DNA of 48,077 bases from Ignavibacteriales bacterium (lineage in GTDB: Bacteria; Bacteroidota; Ignavibacteria; Ignavibacteriales; Ignavibacteriaceae). The stretch is taken from NCBI GenBank assembly GCA_020061465.1, contig JAGUYG010000073.1, forward strand, positions 1 through 48,077, in the 5' to 3' direction. Positions 24,962 to 33,667 of the stretch are shown one piece after another. Below the pieces are notes generated by a model. That model was not told where the DNA came from. It searched no databases and saw only the letters and a list, made by a program, of their open reading frames with translations. A program made the translations under genes and the position numbers. Position 1 is the stretch's first letter. Every line of letters begins with the position of its first letter.

Positions 24962-26278
24962 TTAATAACTCAATACTTTTGGCAGCCACAAAACCAAATC
25001 GGGGAAAAGAATGATTAGTAACAGTGCTAATAATTGAATTGCAACGTAAGGAACTATCCCTTTGTAAAGTTGTTCGGTTGTTAAACCCGGTGGCGCTACT
25101 CCTTTGAGATAGAATATCGAAAAGCCGAACGGCGGAGTAAGAAATGAAGTTTGCAGGTTCATAGCGATTAATATTCCTATCCAAAGCAAATCAATATTTA
25201 AGTGGATAAAAATGGGAGCAACAACAGGCACTATAATAAACGTAATCTCAATGAAGTCAATAAAAAACCCGCAGATAAAAATTATTATCATAACGATTAT
25301 TAAAAAATGATTCGGCTGCATGTCCGAGCTTAGGATTAGTTCGGCTAAGTATCTGTCTCCATGCAGCCCTCTGAACACCAAACCGAATGCAGTAGCGCCT
25401 ACTAAAATCATGAAAGCCATACTTGTAAGCGATGTGGTTTTGATCATCACAGCTTTTAATGTTGTTAGGTTGAATTGCCTTCTCATTAAAGTTAAAATTG
25501 TTGCGCCTAAGGCTCCTACACCGGCAGCTTCGGTTGGAGACGCAATTCCGGCAAAAATAGAACCAAGCACAGCCATCACAAGAATAAAGGGTAAAAGAAA
25601 CGCATTAATAATCTTTTTTAGCTTTTCTATTCCTTTGAATTTTTCTAATTCCTCCAAAGGCATTGCAGGAACTGACTGAGGTTTGAAAATAGCAATCAGC
25701 ACAATCCAAATAAAAAATAGAAATACAAGAATGAATCCCGGAATTACCGCTGCGATGAATAAGTCTCCTACCGGTACATTTAATACGGTCCCTAAGAGCA
25801 CAAGTATTATGCTCGGCGGAATAATTTGACCTAATGTGCCGGAAGCCATGATTATACCCGAAGCAGTTTTGGGATTATAACCTCTCTTAAGCATAACGGG
25901 TAAACTAAGAACACCCATAGTTACAACGGTTGCCCCTACAATTCCCGTGGATGCCCCTAACATTGCACCGACTGCAAGTACAGATATTGCTAATCCTCCT
26001 CTCAGCTTTCCGAATAAAAGTGCCATAGTTTCTAGCAGTTCTTCTGCAAGCCCGGATTTTTCAAGCATGACACCCATAAAAATAAAAAGAGGAACTGCAA
26101 TAAGTACGTAGTTAGACATTACCCCCCAAATACGAAGCGGCAGCAAATTGAAGAAATCCAATCCAAACACGAAGAAACCAAATATTACGGATACCCCTCC
26201 AAGCGTAAAAGCAACCGGAAAACCGAGCAGCAAAAGAAGCAGAACACAAATAAAAAACAGTAAAGGAAGCGCTTCCAT
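24962..26278 (-). CDS. dctM: TRAP transporter large permease (DctM)
   Basis: 438 residues with about 12 hydrophobic segments and the DctM features VPLFIFMGVMLEKSGLAEELLE, GASTGIVGATVVTMGVLSLPVML and SGTLGQIIPPSIILVLLG. It forms the Na+-coupled transport subunit of a tripartite acid transporter in the inner membrane. Its ATG overlaps the dctQ stop by one base. The binding protein is probably the convergent gene at 23645-24745. Confidence 0.94.
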   Translation of the reverse strand: MEALPLLFFICVLLLLLLGFPVAFTLGGVSVIFGFFVFGLDFFNLLPLRIWGVMSNYVLIAVPLFIFMGVMLEKSGLAEELLETMALLFGKLRGGLAISVLAVGAMLGASTGIVGATVVTMGVLSLPVMLKRGYNPKTASGIIMASGTLGQIIPPSIILVLLGTVLNVPVGDLFIAAVIPGFILVFLFFIWIVLIAIFKPQSVPAMPLEELEKFKGIEKLKKIINAFLLPFILVMAVLGSIFAGIASPTEAAGVGALGATILTLMRRQFNLTTLKAVMIKTTSLTSMAFMILVGATAFGLVFRGLHGDRYLAELILSSDMQPNHFLIIVMIIIFICGFFIDFIEITFIIVPVVAPIFIHLNIDLLWIGILIAMNLQTSFLTPPFGFSIFYLKGVAPPGLTTEQLYKGIVPYVAIQLLALLLIILFPDLVLWLPKVLSY

Positions 26279-26811
26279 TAATTGATTTCTGATTTAATAT
26301 ATGGTTTGGGTTCTTTTATTATTATGTAAGACTTAAACGCCAAAGCAATTCCTTCCAATAACAAAAAAAAGAAAGATAAGGGTATGAATGCTTTTAAAAT
26401 ATAACGTGCAGGTAATCCGCCGGCATCGGGCGAGGTTTCTTTCACTATAAATGAGAACTTAACAAAATCGAATGATGAATAAATAACGAGCAAACAAAAA
26501 GGGATTAAAAATAAAAGGCTGCCGGCAAGGTCAATAGCGGCTTTTTTTCTTTTTGTTAATCTTGTATAAAAGAGATCAACTCTTACATGTGCATCAAGCT
26601 GAAGCGTAACAGCAGCCCCCGCCATAAACAGCAAAGCAAATAAATGCCATTCTAATTCCTGTAATGCTACACTGCTTTCCCTCACTACGTATCTTACAAT
26701 AACATCGTAACAAACAACCAACACGAGAATAAGTGAAAGCCAGGATACAGCGTTTCCGATTTTCTTATTAATTGCAGTAACGATATTTATATACGCTGTA
26801 ATAATTTTCAT
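26278..26811 (-). CDS. dctQ: TRAP transporter small permease (DctQ)
   Basis: 177 residues with four hydrophobic segments, the DctQ topology. The conserved ALQELEWHLFALLFMAGAAV and HVRVDLFYTRLTKRKKA segments are clear. It couples tightly to dctM (one-base overlap) and follows yraN by one base, so the TRAP permease is at the end of a housekeeping operon. Confidence 0.92.
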   Translation of the reverse strand: MKIITAYINIVTAINKKIGNAVSWLSLILVLVVCYDVIVRYVVRESSVALQELEWHLFALLFMAGAAVTLQLDAHVRVDLFYTRLTKRKKAAIDLAGSLLFLIPFCLLVIYSSFDFVKFSFIVKETSPDAGGLPARYILKAFIPLSFFFLLLEGIALAFKSYIIIKEPKPYIKSEIN

Positions 26812-26812
26812 T

Positions 26813-27181
26813 TTACATGAAGGCGTTTATATAATGATTTACAAGCGGTTTTTCTTTGCCTCTGAAAAGTACAGTAACCACATCGAAGCGGCACTCCAGC
26901 TCGCTTAAGTCTTTATCGAACTGATATGCTGATGCCATTCTTCTGATTTGACTCATTTTGTTTTTAGTTATTCCATATTCCGGTTCGCCGTATTCAAGAT
27001 TTTTTCTCGATTTAACTTCCACAAATACAATACAATTTGTTGCTGGATCCCTTGCTACTATATCAATCTCGCCCTTTTTGTATCGATAATTTCTTTCTAA
27101 AATTTCGAAGCCTTTTTCAATTAAAAGCTTTGCGGCGATTTCCTCTCCTTCATCACCGGTTTTTTTTGTACCAATGCTCAT
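26813..27181 (-). CDS. yraN: YraN family (UPF0102) protein
   Basis: 122 residues with the restriction-endonuclease-like fold: GEEIAAKLLIEKGFEILERNYRYKKGEIDIV, then IVFVEVKSRKN, giving the Glu-Asp-(Glu-x-Lys) set (GEIDIV and VEVKSR). The family is predicted to be a nuclease of unknown role, and in many bacteria lies beside rnhB, as here (19 bases downstream of it). Confidence 0.92.
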   Translation of the reverse strand: MSIGTKKTGDEGEEIAAKLLIEKGFEILERNYRYKKGEIDIVARDPATNCIVFVEVKSRKNLEYGEPEYGITKNKMSQIRRMASAYQFDKDLSELECRFDVVTVLFRGKEKPLVNHYINAFM

Positions 27182-27200
27182 TTAATTCATGTTGATGTAG

Positions 27201-27836
27201 TTAATGGGTTTGAAGATCGTATTCAAGTATTGGCGGATATTTTTCACTTACAATCTTTCTTAAAAAAGTTTTTCTGTGTAACGGCGAAATACCTTGCACC
27301 TTAATTGCCTGAATGTGCTGCCGTGTTGCATAACCTTTATTCTTCTCCCATAAGTAACAAGGATACTGTCTGCTTAATTTTCTCATTATTCCATCCCGCG
27401 TTACCTTTGCAATTATCGATGCAGCAGCAATAGCGAATGATTTCGAATCACCCTTCACAATAGTTATTATCCCTGAACTTTTAGAATAGGATTTATTTCC
27501 GTCAATTAAAATAAGATCGGGATTTATTGTTAATTTATTGACTGCAGATTTCATGGCGCGCAAGGTTGCCTGGAGTACATTTATTTCATCAATTACTCTG
27601 TGTGAAATTACAGAAACACCAACCGATAATGCATGCTTAAAAATTAGTTCGTAAAGTCTCTCTCTTTCTTTTTCGGGAATTTTTTTTGAATCGTTTATTC
27701 CTTCAATTTCAACTTCAGGGGGAAAGACAACTGCCGCCGCAACAACAGGACCGGCAAGCGGACCTCTTCCGGCTTCATCAACACCTGCAATGTAATTTAC
27801 TCTTTCCGAAAGGAATGCATTATCAAAATTTTTCAT
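27201..27836 (-). CDS. rnhB: Ribonuclease HII
   Basis: 211 residues. The motif GVDEAGRGPLAGPVVAAAV carries the first catalytic pair Asp20-Glu21; LILIDGNKS supplies the third Asp and AASIIAKVTRD the fourth. It removes RNA from RNA-DNA hybrids and misincorporated ribonucleotides. The ATG overlaps the ubiA stop (ATGA, four bases). Confidence 0.96.
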   Translation of the reverse strand: MKNFDNAFLSERVNYIAGVDEAGRGPLAGPVVAAAVVFPPEVEIEGINDSKKIPEKERERLYELIFKHALSVGVSVISHRVIDEINVLQATLRAMKSAVNKLTINPDLILIDGNKSYSKSSGIITIVKGDSKSFAIAAASIIAKVTRDGIMRKLSRQYPCYLWEKNKGYATRQHIQAIKVQGISPLHRKTFLRKIVSEKYPPILEYDLQTH

Positions 27837-28681
27837 TTTCCCAAATAAAGAGATAATAACCCAAACCCCATATTTAATTTTAAAAGAAAACTTAACCTAT
27901 TCAAGTTTATTAATTCTTTTGGCTTATATAGCTTCTTTGAGATATACACCATTAATGGATTTACGATTATCATTACTATAATAAAGTATTCAACAGCATA
28001 AATGCCGGCGGCAAACGGATAAACCGTAAATAAAATTAATAACGCCGTAAGAAATGTAATTAAAAGTCTGCTTTTTTCAATTCCGTATTTCGCCGGAAAT
28101 GTAATTACTCCTGTAAGCTTATCCCCTTTTAAATCTTCAATATCTTTTATTATTTCTCTTATTAAATTAATCATGAATGCGAATACCGCCGGAATCACTC
28201 CGCCTTTAATGTTTTCAACCGCTGCAGCGCCATAGATAAATACTAAACCGGTTAAAATGGCTACGATTATATTTCCAAGAAGTATCACTCTTTTCCCCTT
28301 AAAAGAATAATACAATAACATAACGTTAGCTGATAGAACTATGAGAAACGATAAGCGATTAATGTGCTGAGATAAAAACAGAGCGAAAACCAAAAGAATT
28401 GTATAGCTTATCCATGCTTCTCTTACTGTTAAAATTCTTGATGGTAAAGGTCTAGCCGGTTTATTTATAGAGTCTGATTTAAAGTCATAAATATCGTTAA
28501 CCACATTACCGGCGGCGGCAGTTAATGCCGCTGAAATTGATGCTAATAAAACGTTTGTAAGGTTGATCTGATTCTCATACGCTAAATAAGCGGCAACTAT
28601 TATTGATGCAAAGGTAATCAAACAGTTGATTGGACGTGTAAGAGTATAAATCGCAATAATCTTCGTAACAATATTCATCAT
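27833..28681 (-). CDS. UbiA-family prenyltransferase (geranylgeranylglycerol-phosphate type)
   Basis: About 282 residues, eight to nine hydrophobic segments. The first Asp-rich motif is NDIYDFKSDSINKPARPLPS (N-x3-D-x3-D) and the second is DIEDLKGD. The overall pattern resembles the UbiA branch annotated as geranylgeranylglycerol-phosphate geranylgeranyltransferase, but quinone or chlorophyll-type substrates cannot be excluded. It is an integral inner-membrane enzyme. The start is ATG at 28681 or 28678; a GTG lies six bases upstream. It sits between Omp85 and rnhB in one operon. Confidence 0.85.
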   Translation of the reverse strand: MMNIVTKIIAIYTLTRPINCLITFASIIVAAYLAYENQINLTNVLLASISAALTAAAGNVVNDIYDFKSDSINKPARPLPSRILTVREAWISYTILLVFALFLSQHINRLSFLIVLSANVMLLYYSFKGKRVILLGNIIVAILTGLVFIYGAAAVENIKGGVIPAVFAFMINLIREIIKDIEDLKGDKLTGVITFPAKYGIEKSRLLITFLTALLILFTVYPFAAGIYAVEYFIIVMIIVNPLMVYISKKLYKPKELINLNRLSFLLKLNMGFGLLSLYLGK

Positions 28682-28743
28682 AATCACGCTTATTTGTAAA
28701 TTGATAAATGAATTGATCGATTGATTGGCTTTTTAATTTATTT

Positions 28744-30513
28744 CTAAAATTCATTTATTAAACCGAAATGTATTTTACCCTCGGAAAATGAATCGCCTTT
28801 TCCAAGAGCAAAACTTACACCGATAACTCCTATATCAGTTTCGATGTTCAATCCTAAGCCGTAGCCGTAATTAAACGCTTCAAGTTTGGGAATATTTCTT
28901 GTAACTTCAGCGTTGCGTAGATAATAGCCGGTATCAAAAAATAAAAATGTGTAAGATCTTTTAGTTAATAAAAGTCTATACTCCAGGTTTGTCCACATTA
29001 TTCTCGAACCTAAAAATTGATCTTCCCTGTATCCTCTTAAAGTGTTTGTGCCTCCTAACTTAAAAAGATCGCTTTGGTCTATAAGAGATGCACGGAGTTC
29101 TTTTCCGTTTAAGCTAAGTGCTAAAACATTCCTGAGAAAAATCTCATAAAACAAATTCAAATGCAATGCGATGCGCTGCAGATTAATTTTTGTTTTAGTT
29201 TCTGAAGTTATAAACTCAGCCGGTCCGCTGATTTTTTTTTGACTGAAGTTGTATGAAGTAAGAAAATAAATTCCCTCCGTTGGTGCATACGGATCGTCAC
29301 GGGTATCAATCTTTAAACCTATACCGGTAGTAAATAAGTTAGACTTGAATACCGTAAAAACGGGTACGGTCAAAACTGAAGGAATTACCTCTTCCGATGC
29401 CAGCATAAGAGAAGCAGAGATATCCTCTGTTGCCAAATAATCTAAGGCGCCCTCTACTTTCCGCTGTACGTAACTTGTATCCTGTTTGCGCTGAAATAGT
29501 GCTAAATTAATATTAAAGGGAAATCCGAAAAGCCATGGCTCGAGGTATTTCAGTTCTAATTGCTGGGAGTTTCTATCTAACTGCTGCCAGCTTAATGCCG
29601 CTGCTCTGCCTGTTCCAAAAAGATTTCTTAGGGTTATGTTTACCATTCCGGTAAAATATCCCTTACCGCCTGCTGAGGCTGCCGGAATGTAACCTAAAAT
29701 ACCGTCGAAATTGTTTGTTTGTTTTTCTCTTACTTGAATTTTCAATACTCCTTCACCGGCAGAGTTTAAGTAAAACTCCGGTTCAACAACTGGTTCAAAA
29801 AACCGCAGCCGGTTTAACCGTTTTGGAAATTCATTAATTCTTTTTTGCGAATAATGTTCTCCTCTTTGCAGTCTTAATTCTCTTATTATAACATAATCTT
29901 TTGTTTTGCTGTTACCGGCTGTTTCTATAAGTTTTATTTTTTGCTTTCCTCCCGATTTAACTTTCAAATTTATTTCAACAAGTATTAAATCATCGTCTTC
30001 CTCTTTCATATTAATTGAAGCGATAAATATTCTTCCGAATGGGTAGCCGTAGTCTTCTAAAAATGTTAAAGCGGAAAATATGCTTGCTTCAATTTGCTGC
30101 TTGCTAAATCTTTTACCCTGAAGCTTTTCAAAATATTTATCTAGAAGTAATTTCTCTTCAAAATTTTCATAGAATAAATTAAACGATTCGATTACCGCTT
30201 CCGGTCCTTCCTTAACATTAATATTTATAGATGCTTTCTGTGAGTCGGGTCTTGCGATAAAATCGACTATTCTTACTTCTGATTTAAAGAAGCCTTCGTT
30301 CGAAAGATTTGTTTTGATTCTACTTTCAATTGTATCGGTAATACCGCTAAAAACTTGCGAGCCCGCAGGTAATTGAATCCACCTTAAAAAAGTTTCATTA
30401 CTGAAAGTTTCGTTTCCGGTAATCTCAATTGAACCGATGGTTTGAGGTAATGTTTGCGCCGATAAAAAACCGATAAGAAATAAAAGCAGACAATTTTTAT
30501 GATGGCGTATCAT
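28744..30513 (-). CDS. Omp85-family outer-membrane protein (BamA/TamA-like)
   Basis: 589 residues. A signal peptide (about 1-24, ending SAQTLPQT) is followed by POTRA-like domains (IGSIEITGNETFSNETFLRW; VEINLKVKSGGKQKIKLIETAGNSKTKDYVIIRELRLQRG) and a C-terminal 16-strand barrel domain with GGTNTLRGYREDQFLGSR, the conserved VRGY-type lid-lock motif, and TDIGVIGVSFALGKGD near the end. It inserts or translocates proteins or lipids at the outer membrane. It is shorter than BamA (fewer POTRA), so a TamA-like role is more likely. Its start overlaps the kinase gene by 17 bases. Confidence 0.88.
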   Translation of the reverse strand: MIRHHKNCLLLFLIGFLSAQTLPQTIGSIEITGNETFSNETFLRWIQLPAGSQVFSGITDTIESRIKTNLSNEGFFKSEVRIVDFIARPDSQKASININVKEGPEAVIESFNLFYENFEEKLLLDKYFEKLQGKRFSKQQIEASIFSALTFLEDYGYPFGRIFIASINMKEEDDDLILVEINLKVKSGGKQKIKLIETAGNSKTKDYVIIRELRLQRGEHYSQKRINEFPKRLNRLRFFEPVVEPEFYLNSAGEGVLKIQVREKQTNNFDGILGYIPAASAGGKGYFTGMVNITLRNLFGTGRAAALSWQQLDRNSQQLELKYLEPWLFGFPFNINLALFQRKQDTSYVQRKVEGALDYLATEDISASLMLASEEVIPSVLTVPVFTVFKSNLFTTGIGLKIDTRDDPYAPTEGIYFLTSYNFSQKKISGPAEFITSETKTKINLQRIALHLNLFYEIFLRNVLALSLNGKELRASLIDQSDLFKLGGTNTLRGYREDQFLGSRIMWTNLEYRLLLTKRSYTFLFFDTGYYLRNAEVTRNIPKLEAFNYGYGLGLNIETDIGVIGVSFALGKGDSFSEGKIHFGLINEF

Positions 30514-31462
30514 TAAGTGTTTTCATTTTTTTACCGATAGACTCAATTTTAATTTCTGATTTTAGCTCATTTATTTCGTCGAGTTTCACATCGCATACAT
30601 TCAAGCGAAGCGCATTTGCAGCGCCGAGCGATGAAGCGATTTTAATCGTTTCTTCAAAAGTTAATCCGTTATGCAGACCGTAAATTAGTCCTGCCACATA
30701 ACTATCTCCGCTGCCTGTTGAATCAATAGTTTCAATACTTGAATTGATAATCTTGTAATGGAAGTCAAAATTAGAAACGTAACTGTCATTTTCACCGTCG
30801 GTAATATGCACTTGTTTTATATCTCTTGAGTAAAGGTAACTTAGCAGCTCTGAAATCTCCCGTTGTGTACTCAACGATTGATTTAAGGATAATCGCAGCT
30901 CATCCAAATTGTTATGCAAAATTGTGGGGGAGGCATCAATACAATTCATCAAAGATGAACCATAGGTATCGCATATCGATATCTTATCAAATTTATTCGC
31001 TGTGTCGATTCCGAAGGGTATTATTGAAGCGGCATCTTCCGTGGGTGCGCTTCCAGAAAATACGACCATCTCACAGTTCTGAATCATCTTTTCGAGCCTA
31101 ACTTTGAATTCTTCTACTTCATTTGTTGAAATAGCAGGATCGGAACTAAAGTAAGTCGATAATGTTGAATCTTCCTCGTTAATGATTACTGCAGCCCACC
31201 GCGTTTCATCATTTATCCTAACCGAAGTAAACTTTATTCCTTCACGGATTAAACATTCTTTCAGCAGCTTGCCGTTATTCCCGCCTATAAAAGTGAAGGC
31301 TAAATTGTCGATACCGAGGAGATTTAATTGTCTGCTTACATTTATTCCTTTACCTCCTGCCAATAGTCTTTCCCGACCGCCGCGATGAATTTCGTTTTGT
31401 TTTAATTTTTCAAAGTGGAGTCTTCTTTCTAATAGCGGATTTAATGTAACGGTTAAGATCAT
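30497..31462 (-). CDS. PfkB-family sugar kinase (1-phosphofructokinase type)
   Basis: 321 residues. N-terminal LTVTLNPLLERRLHFEKLKQ, GGKGINVSRQLNLLG and the C-terminal PfkB signature DSTGSGDSYVAGLIYGL with the catalytic Asp. The opening resembles FruK/LacC/PfkB hexose-phosphate kinases; the exact sugar is not determinable. No transport or PTS genes are nearby. It is the first gene of the long operon reaching dctM and overlaps the next gene by 17 bases. Confidence 0.88.
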   Translation of the reverse strand: MILTVTLNPLLERRLHFEKLKQNEIHRGGRERLLAGGKGINVSRQLNLLGIDNLAFTFIGGNNGKLLKECLIREGIKFTSVRINDETRWAAVIINEEDSTLSTYFSSDPAISTNEVEEFKVRLEKMIQNCEMVVFSGSAPTEDAASIIPFGIDTANKFDKISICDTYGSSLMNCIDASPTILHNNLDELRLSLNQSLSTQREISELLSYLYSRDIKQVHITDGENDSYVSNFDFHYKIINSSIETIDSTGSGDSYVAGLIYGLHNGLTFEETIKIASSLGAANALRLNVCDVKLDEINELKSEIKIESIGKKMKTLNDTPS

Positions 31463-31564
31463 CTTCAGCTCAACAAAGAAAAAAAATAGAAATGATAATA
31501 TCCCATAGAAGTATAAACATTAATATGAGTTTTGTTAGCTAAGAAGTTTCAAAGCGGTGCAAAA

Positions 31565-31741
31565 TTATACTTTGGATAAACTTTTTTTCTTTTTTATTAA
31601 TTTTTTTTGTTCTTCCTTTAACCGTTGAGTGCTTTCTTGCCAATATTTTAATTCTGCTTCTAAACTTAAACCGGTTAATTTTTTCCGCAACATTTCGGCA
31701 CCCTTTCTTTTCATCTCAACGCAATCAAATGTTTTGTCCAT
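31565..31741 (-). CDS. Small partner of the PIN toxin (probable antitoxin), 58 aa
   Basis: A 58-residue ORF, mostly helical and strongly basic at the end (KKLIKKKKSLSKV). The first part, MDKTFDCVEMKRKGAEMLRK, then LTGLSLEAELKYWQ, resembles short proteins often found next to PIN-domain genes in this phylum (Asp-Cys-Val, then Met-Lys-Arg, then a Glu-rich helix and a Trp). It begins 17 bases inside the PIN gene's 3' end, so translation is probably coupled. The order is toxin first. The antitoxin role is inferred from position. Confidence 0.65.
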   Translation of the reverse strand: MDKTFDCVEMKRKGAEMLRKKLTGLSLEAELKYWQESTQRLKEEQKKLIKKKKSLSKV

Positions 31742-32192
31742 AACTTATAACCTCCAGTGGAGAATGAATTGCTATTTGTTGGTAACCCTCTAAAATATTA
31801 ATTGAATTATAAAGAGCTATTTTTTCATAATGAACTATATGCTTGAAATTCCAACTTAATAAAATTGGACAATTGTTAACTGTTGCAAGTGCTACGTGCA
31901 AGGCATCATTTGAGCTTTTCTTTGATACTATATTTGCTTTAAGATACGCTTCCCTAAGTTTTAAAGCTGCTTCAGACACTTCAACAATTGTTGCGTTTGG
32001 TAAAAGCTCATCTAAAAACTTTCTAACCTGATTAGGGGCTGCGACTAATTCTTCTCGGACTAAAGCAGAAATAATTGGATGGAATCTGTTGTGTTTTACC
32101 TGGTTAAAAAATTTGAGACTTGCCTTTTCAAATTCAGGATCAAATTTACCACCAACTATTGATGTATCGATATAAACACGCATTACTTTCAT
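31725..32192 (-). CDS. PIN-domain ribonuclease (VapC-like toxin)
   Basis: 155 residues. The PIN fold has acidic residues in the expected places: VYIDTS (Asp9), LVREEL (Glu47/48), SSNDALHVALA (Asp96) and LLSWNFKH near the end for the fourth position. PIN toxins cut tRNA or other RNA. It overlaps the small partner ORF by 17 bases. A shorter start three codons in (MRVYID) is also possible. It is isolated between the housekeeping operon ending at the kinase and the GWxTD operon. Confidence 0.85.
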   Translation of the reverse strand: MKVMRVYIDTSIVGGKFDPEFEKASLKFFNQVKHNRFHPIISALVREELVAAPNQVRKFLDELLPNATIVEVSEAALKLREAYLKANIVSKKSSNDALHVALATVNNCPILLSWNFKHIVHYEKIALYNSINILEGYQQIAIHSPLEVISYGQNI

Positions 32193-32366
32193 CTGATTTT
32201 TCTACATAAACACGCACAAGAACTTGTATTTTTCGTAAATTGCAAAAACCTAACCCAATATAATAAACATGTAGTCTTATGAACCCTGATTGTTAGGTTA
32301 TGGGTTGAATTTTTGAGTAATTTTTAGTGATTTCACCCGTTATTATTTGTTATAGATTCATAAAAA

Positions 32367-33650
32367 TTAATTTCTGAACCTGTAATAATCTCCATAAAGC
32401 GGAGTAACAAGTCGGTAATCTCCAAAGCCGGTTTCATCTACAAAAACAAAGCTGCGGTTTAGTTCGTAATATTCCCATATTTCATATGGTTTTGAATCAT
32501 AATCGAACGGATGACGATCTACATTGCTCGGCGTTCCAAGAATTATGAATACCATACCTCTATCGGTTCTCCAGCCTTCCTGGTAGTGTGAGAAATTATC
32601 GTTTGCGTATGCAACTCTTCTATAGTATTCGTTAAATATTTCATTCTCTTCGGTATTTGGAGTAGGATCTTTCGATTTCCAAAAATCAAGATAGCGTTTA
32701 ATTTTTTCTTCATTATCTTGAGCGGCTTCAATGTGGCGAATCTCTTTATCGGATGCTATGTAAACTATTTGTGCAATAGCTTTATCAAGGTCAACAATAG
32801 TCTGCGGAATTCCTACCCATCTCGACGTAAAAGTTTTTGATGATAAAGAAAGAAGATTATTATTATCATCACGAAGAGAAACATTTATTGTGAAATTGCC
32901 GAGACTAAGACTTAAACTGTCGATTGTGTAGAAAACTTGTGTTTTGCCTGAATCAATTGTTCTGATCTCTGCCTTTTGAAACATAACTTTTTGATCCTTA
33001 TCTGTAATTTTGTATTCGAGATAAACCGGACCGGATTGCTTTGAATAAATTTCAAAAAACATTGGTATGCCGTCGCGATGCGAAATTATATTACGCGCTA
33101 CATTAGGTAAAATTTTGCTTGTACCGTCAATAACGTTGCGTTTAGCAATTAGCATAATATCGCTAAGCGAAGCTTCTCCTGAAAAATCTTTAACAAGAAA
33201 TTGATTTTCCGAAGAATAAGTTTTTCTCGAATCCAGATCTTCAATAGCCGTTCTTACATGATAATTTCCCGGCGCAAGCGTAAAGGACCTCATACTTAAG
33301 TTAAAATTACTCTTTGAAATTGTTTGGTCAAATTCTTGAGCAAAAAGTTTTTCGGTCCAGAGTTTTTCAACAATCAGTCTTTCTTTTTTACCGTCGAATA
33401 TCGTTACCGTTACTGTGTAATTTGCTTCAAAACCGGAAGATGATTTTACAAATTGAACTTCTGCATAAGGTACTTGCACGAAAATATCCAGACGGGTTTG
33501 ATTTGATTCCTCCGATGAGAAATTCAAAAAGTCCTGGTAATAATTAAAACGCGGCTGAGAAAATTTGGTAGAGTTCTCGACCTGCCCGAAACTATATCCG
33601 GCAAAAGAGTATGCTAATAAAGCTGCGATTATTTTTATTTTCTTTTTCAT
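32367..33650 (-). CDS. GWxTD-domain protein, exported
   Basis: About 427 residues. A signal peptide (MKKKIKIIAALLAYSFAGYSFG) precedes two beta-rich halves and a C-terminal GWxTD domain: EGWRTDRGMVFIILGTPSNVD with the diagnostic Gly-Trp-x-Thr-Asp. GWxTD proteins are found mostly in Bacteroidota-Chlorobiota and Acidobacteriota-type bacteria; their function is unknown. The ATG at 33650 has GGTGAT upstream; the GTG three codons earlier is less likely. It follows rimO by 17 bases. Confidence 0.85.
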   Translation of the reverse strand: MKKKIKIIAALLAYSFAGYSFGQVENSTKFSQPRFNYYQDFLNFSSEESNQTRLDIFVQVPYAEVQFVKSSSGFEANYTVTVTIFDGKKERLIVEKLWTEKLFAQEFDQTISKSNFNLSMRSFTLAPGNYHVRTAIEDLDSRKTYSSENQFLVKDFSGEASLSDIMLIAKRNVIDGTSKILPNVARNIISHRDGIPMFFEIYSKQSGPVYLEYKITDKDQKVMFQKAEIRTIDSGKTQVFYTIDSLSLSLGNFTINVSLRDDNNNLLSLSSKTFTSRWVGIPQTIVDLDKAIAQIVYIASDKEIRHIEAAQDNEEKIKRYLDFWKSKDPTPNTEENEIFNEYYRRVAYANDNFSHYQEGWRTDRGMVFIILGTPSNVDRHPFDYDSKPYEIWEYYELNRSFVFVDETGFGDYRLVTPLYGDYYRFRN

Positions 33651-33667
33651 TTTAATCACCGTGTAAT

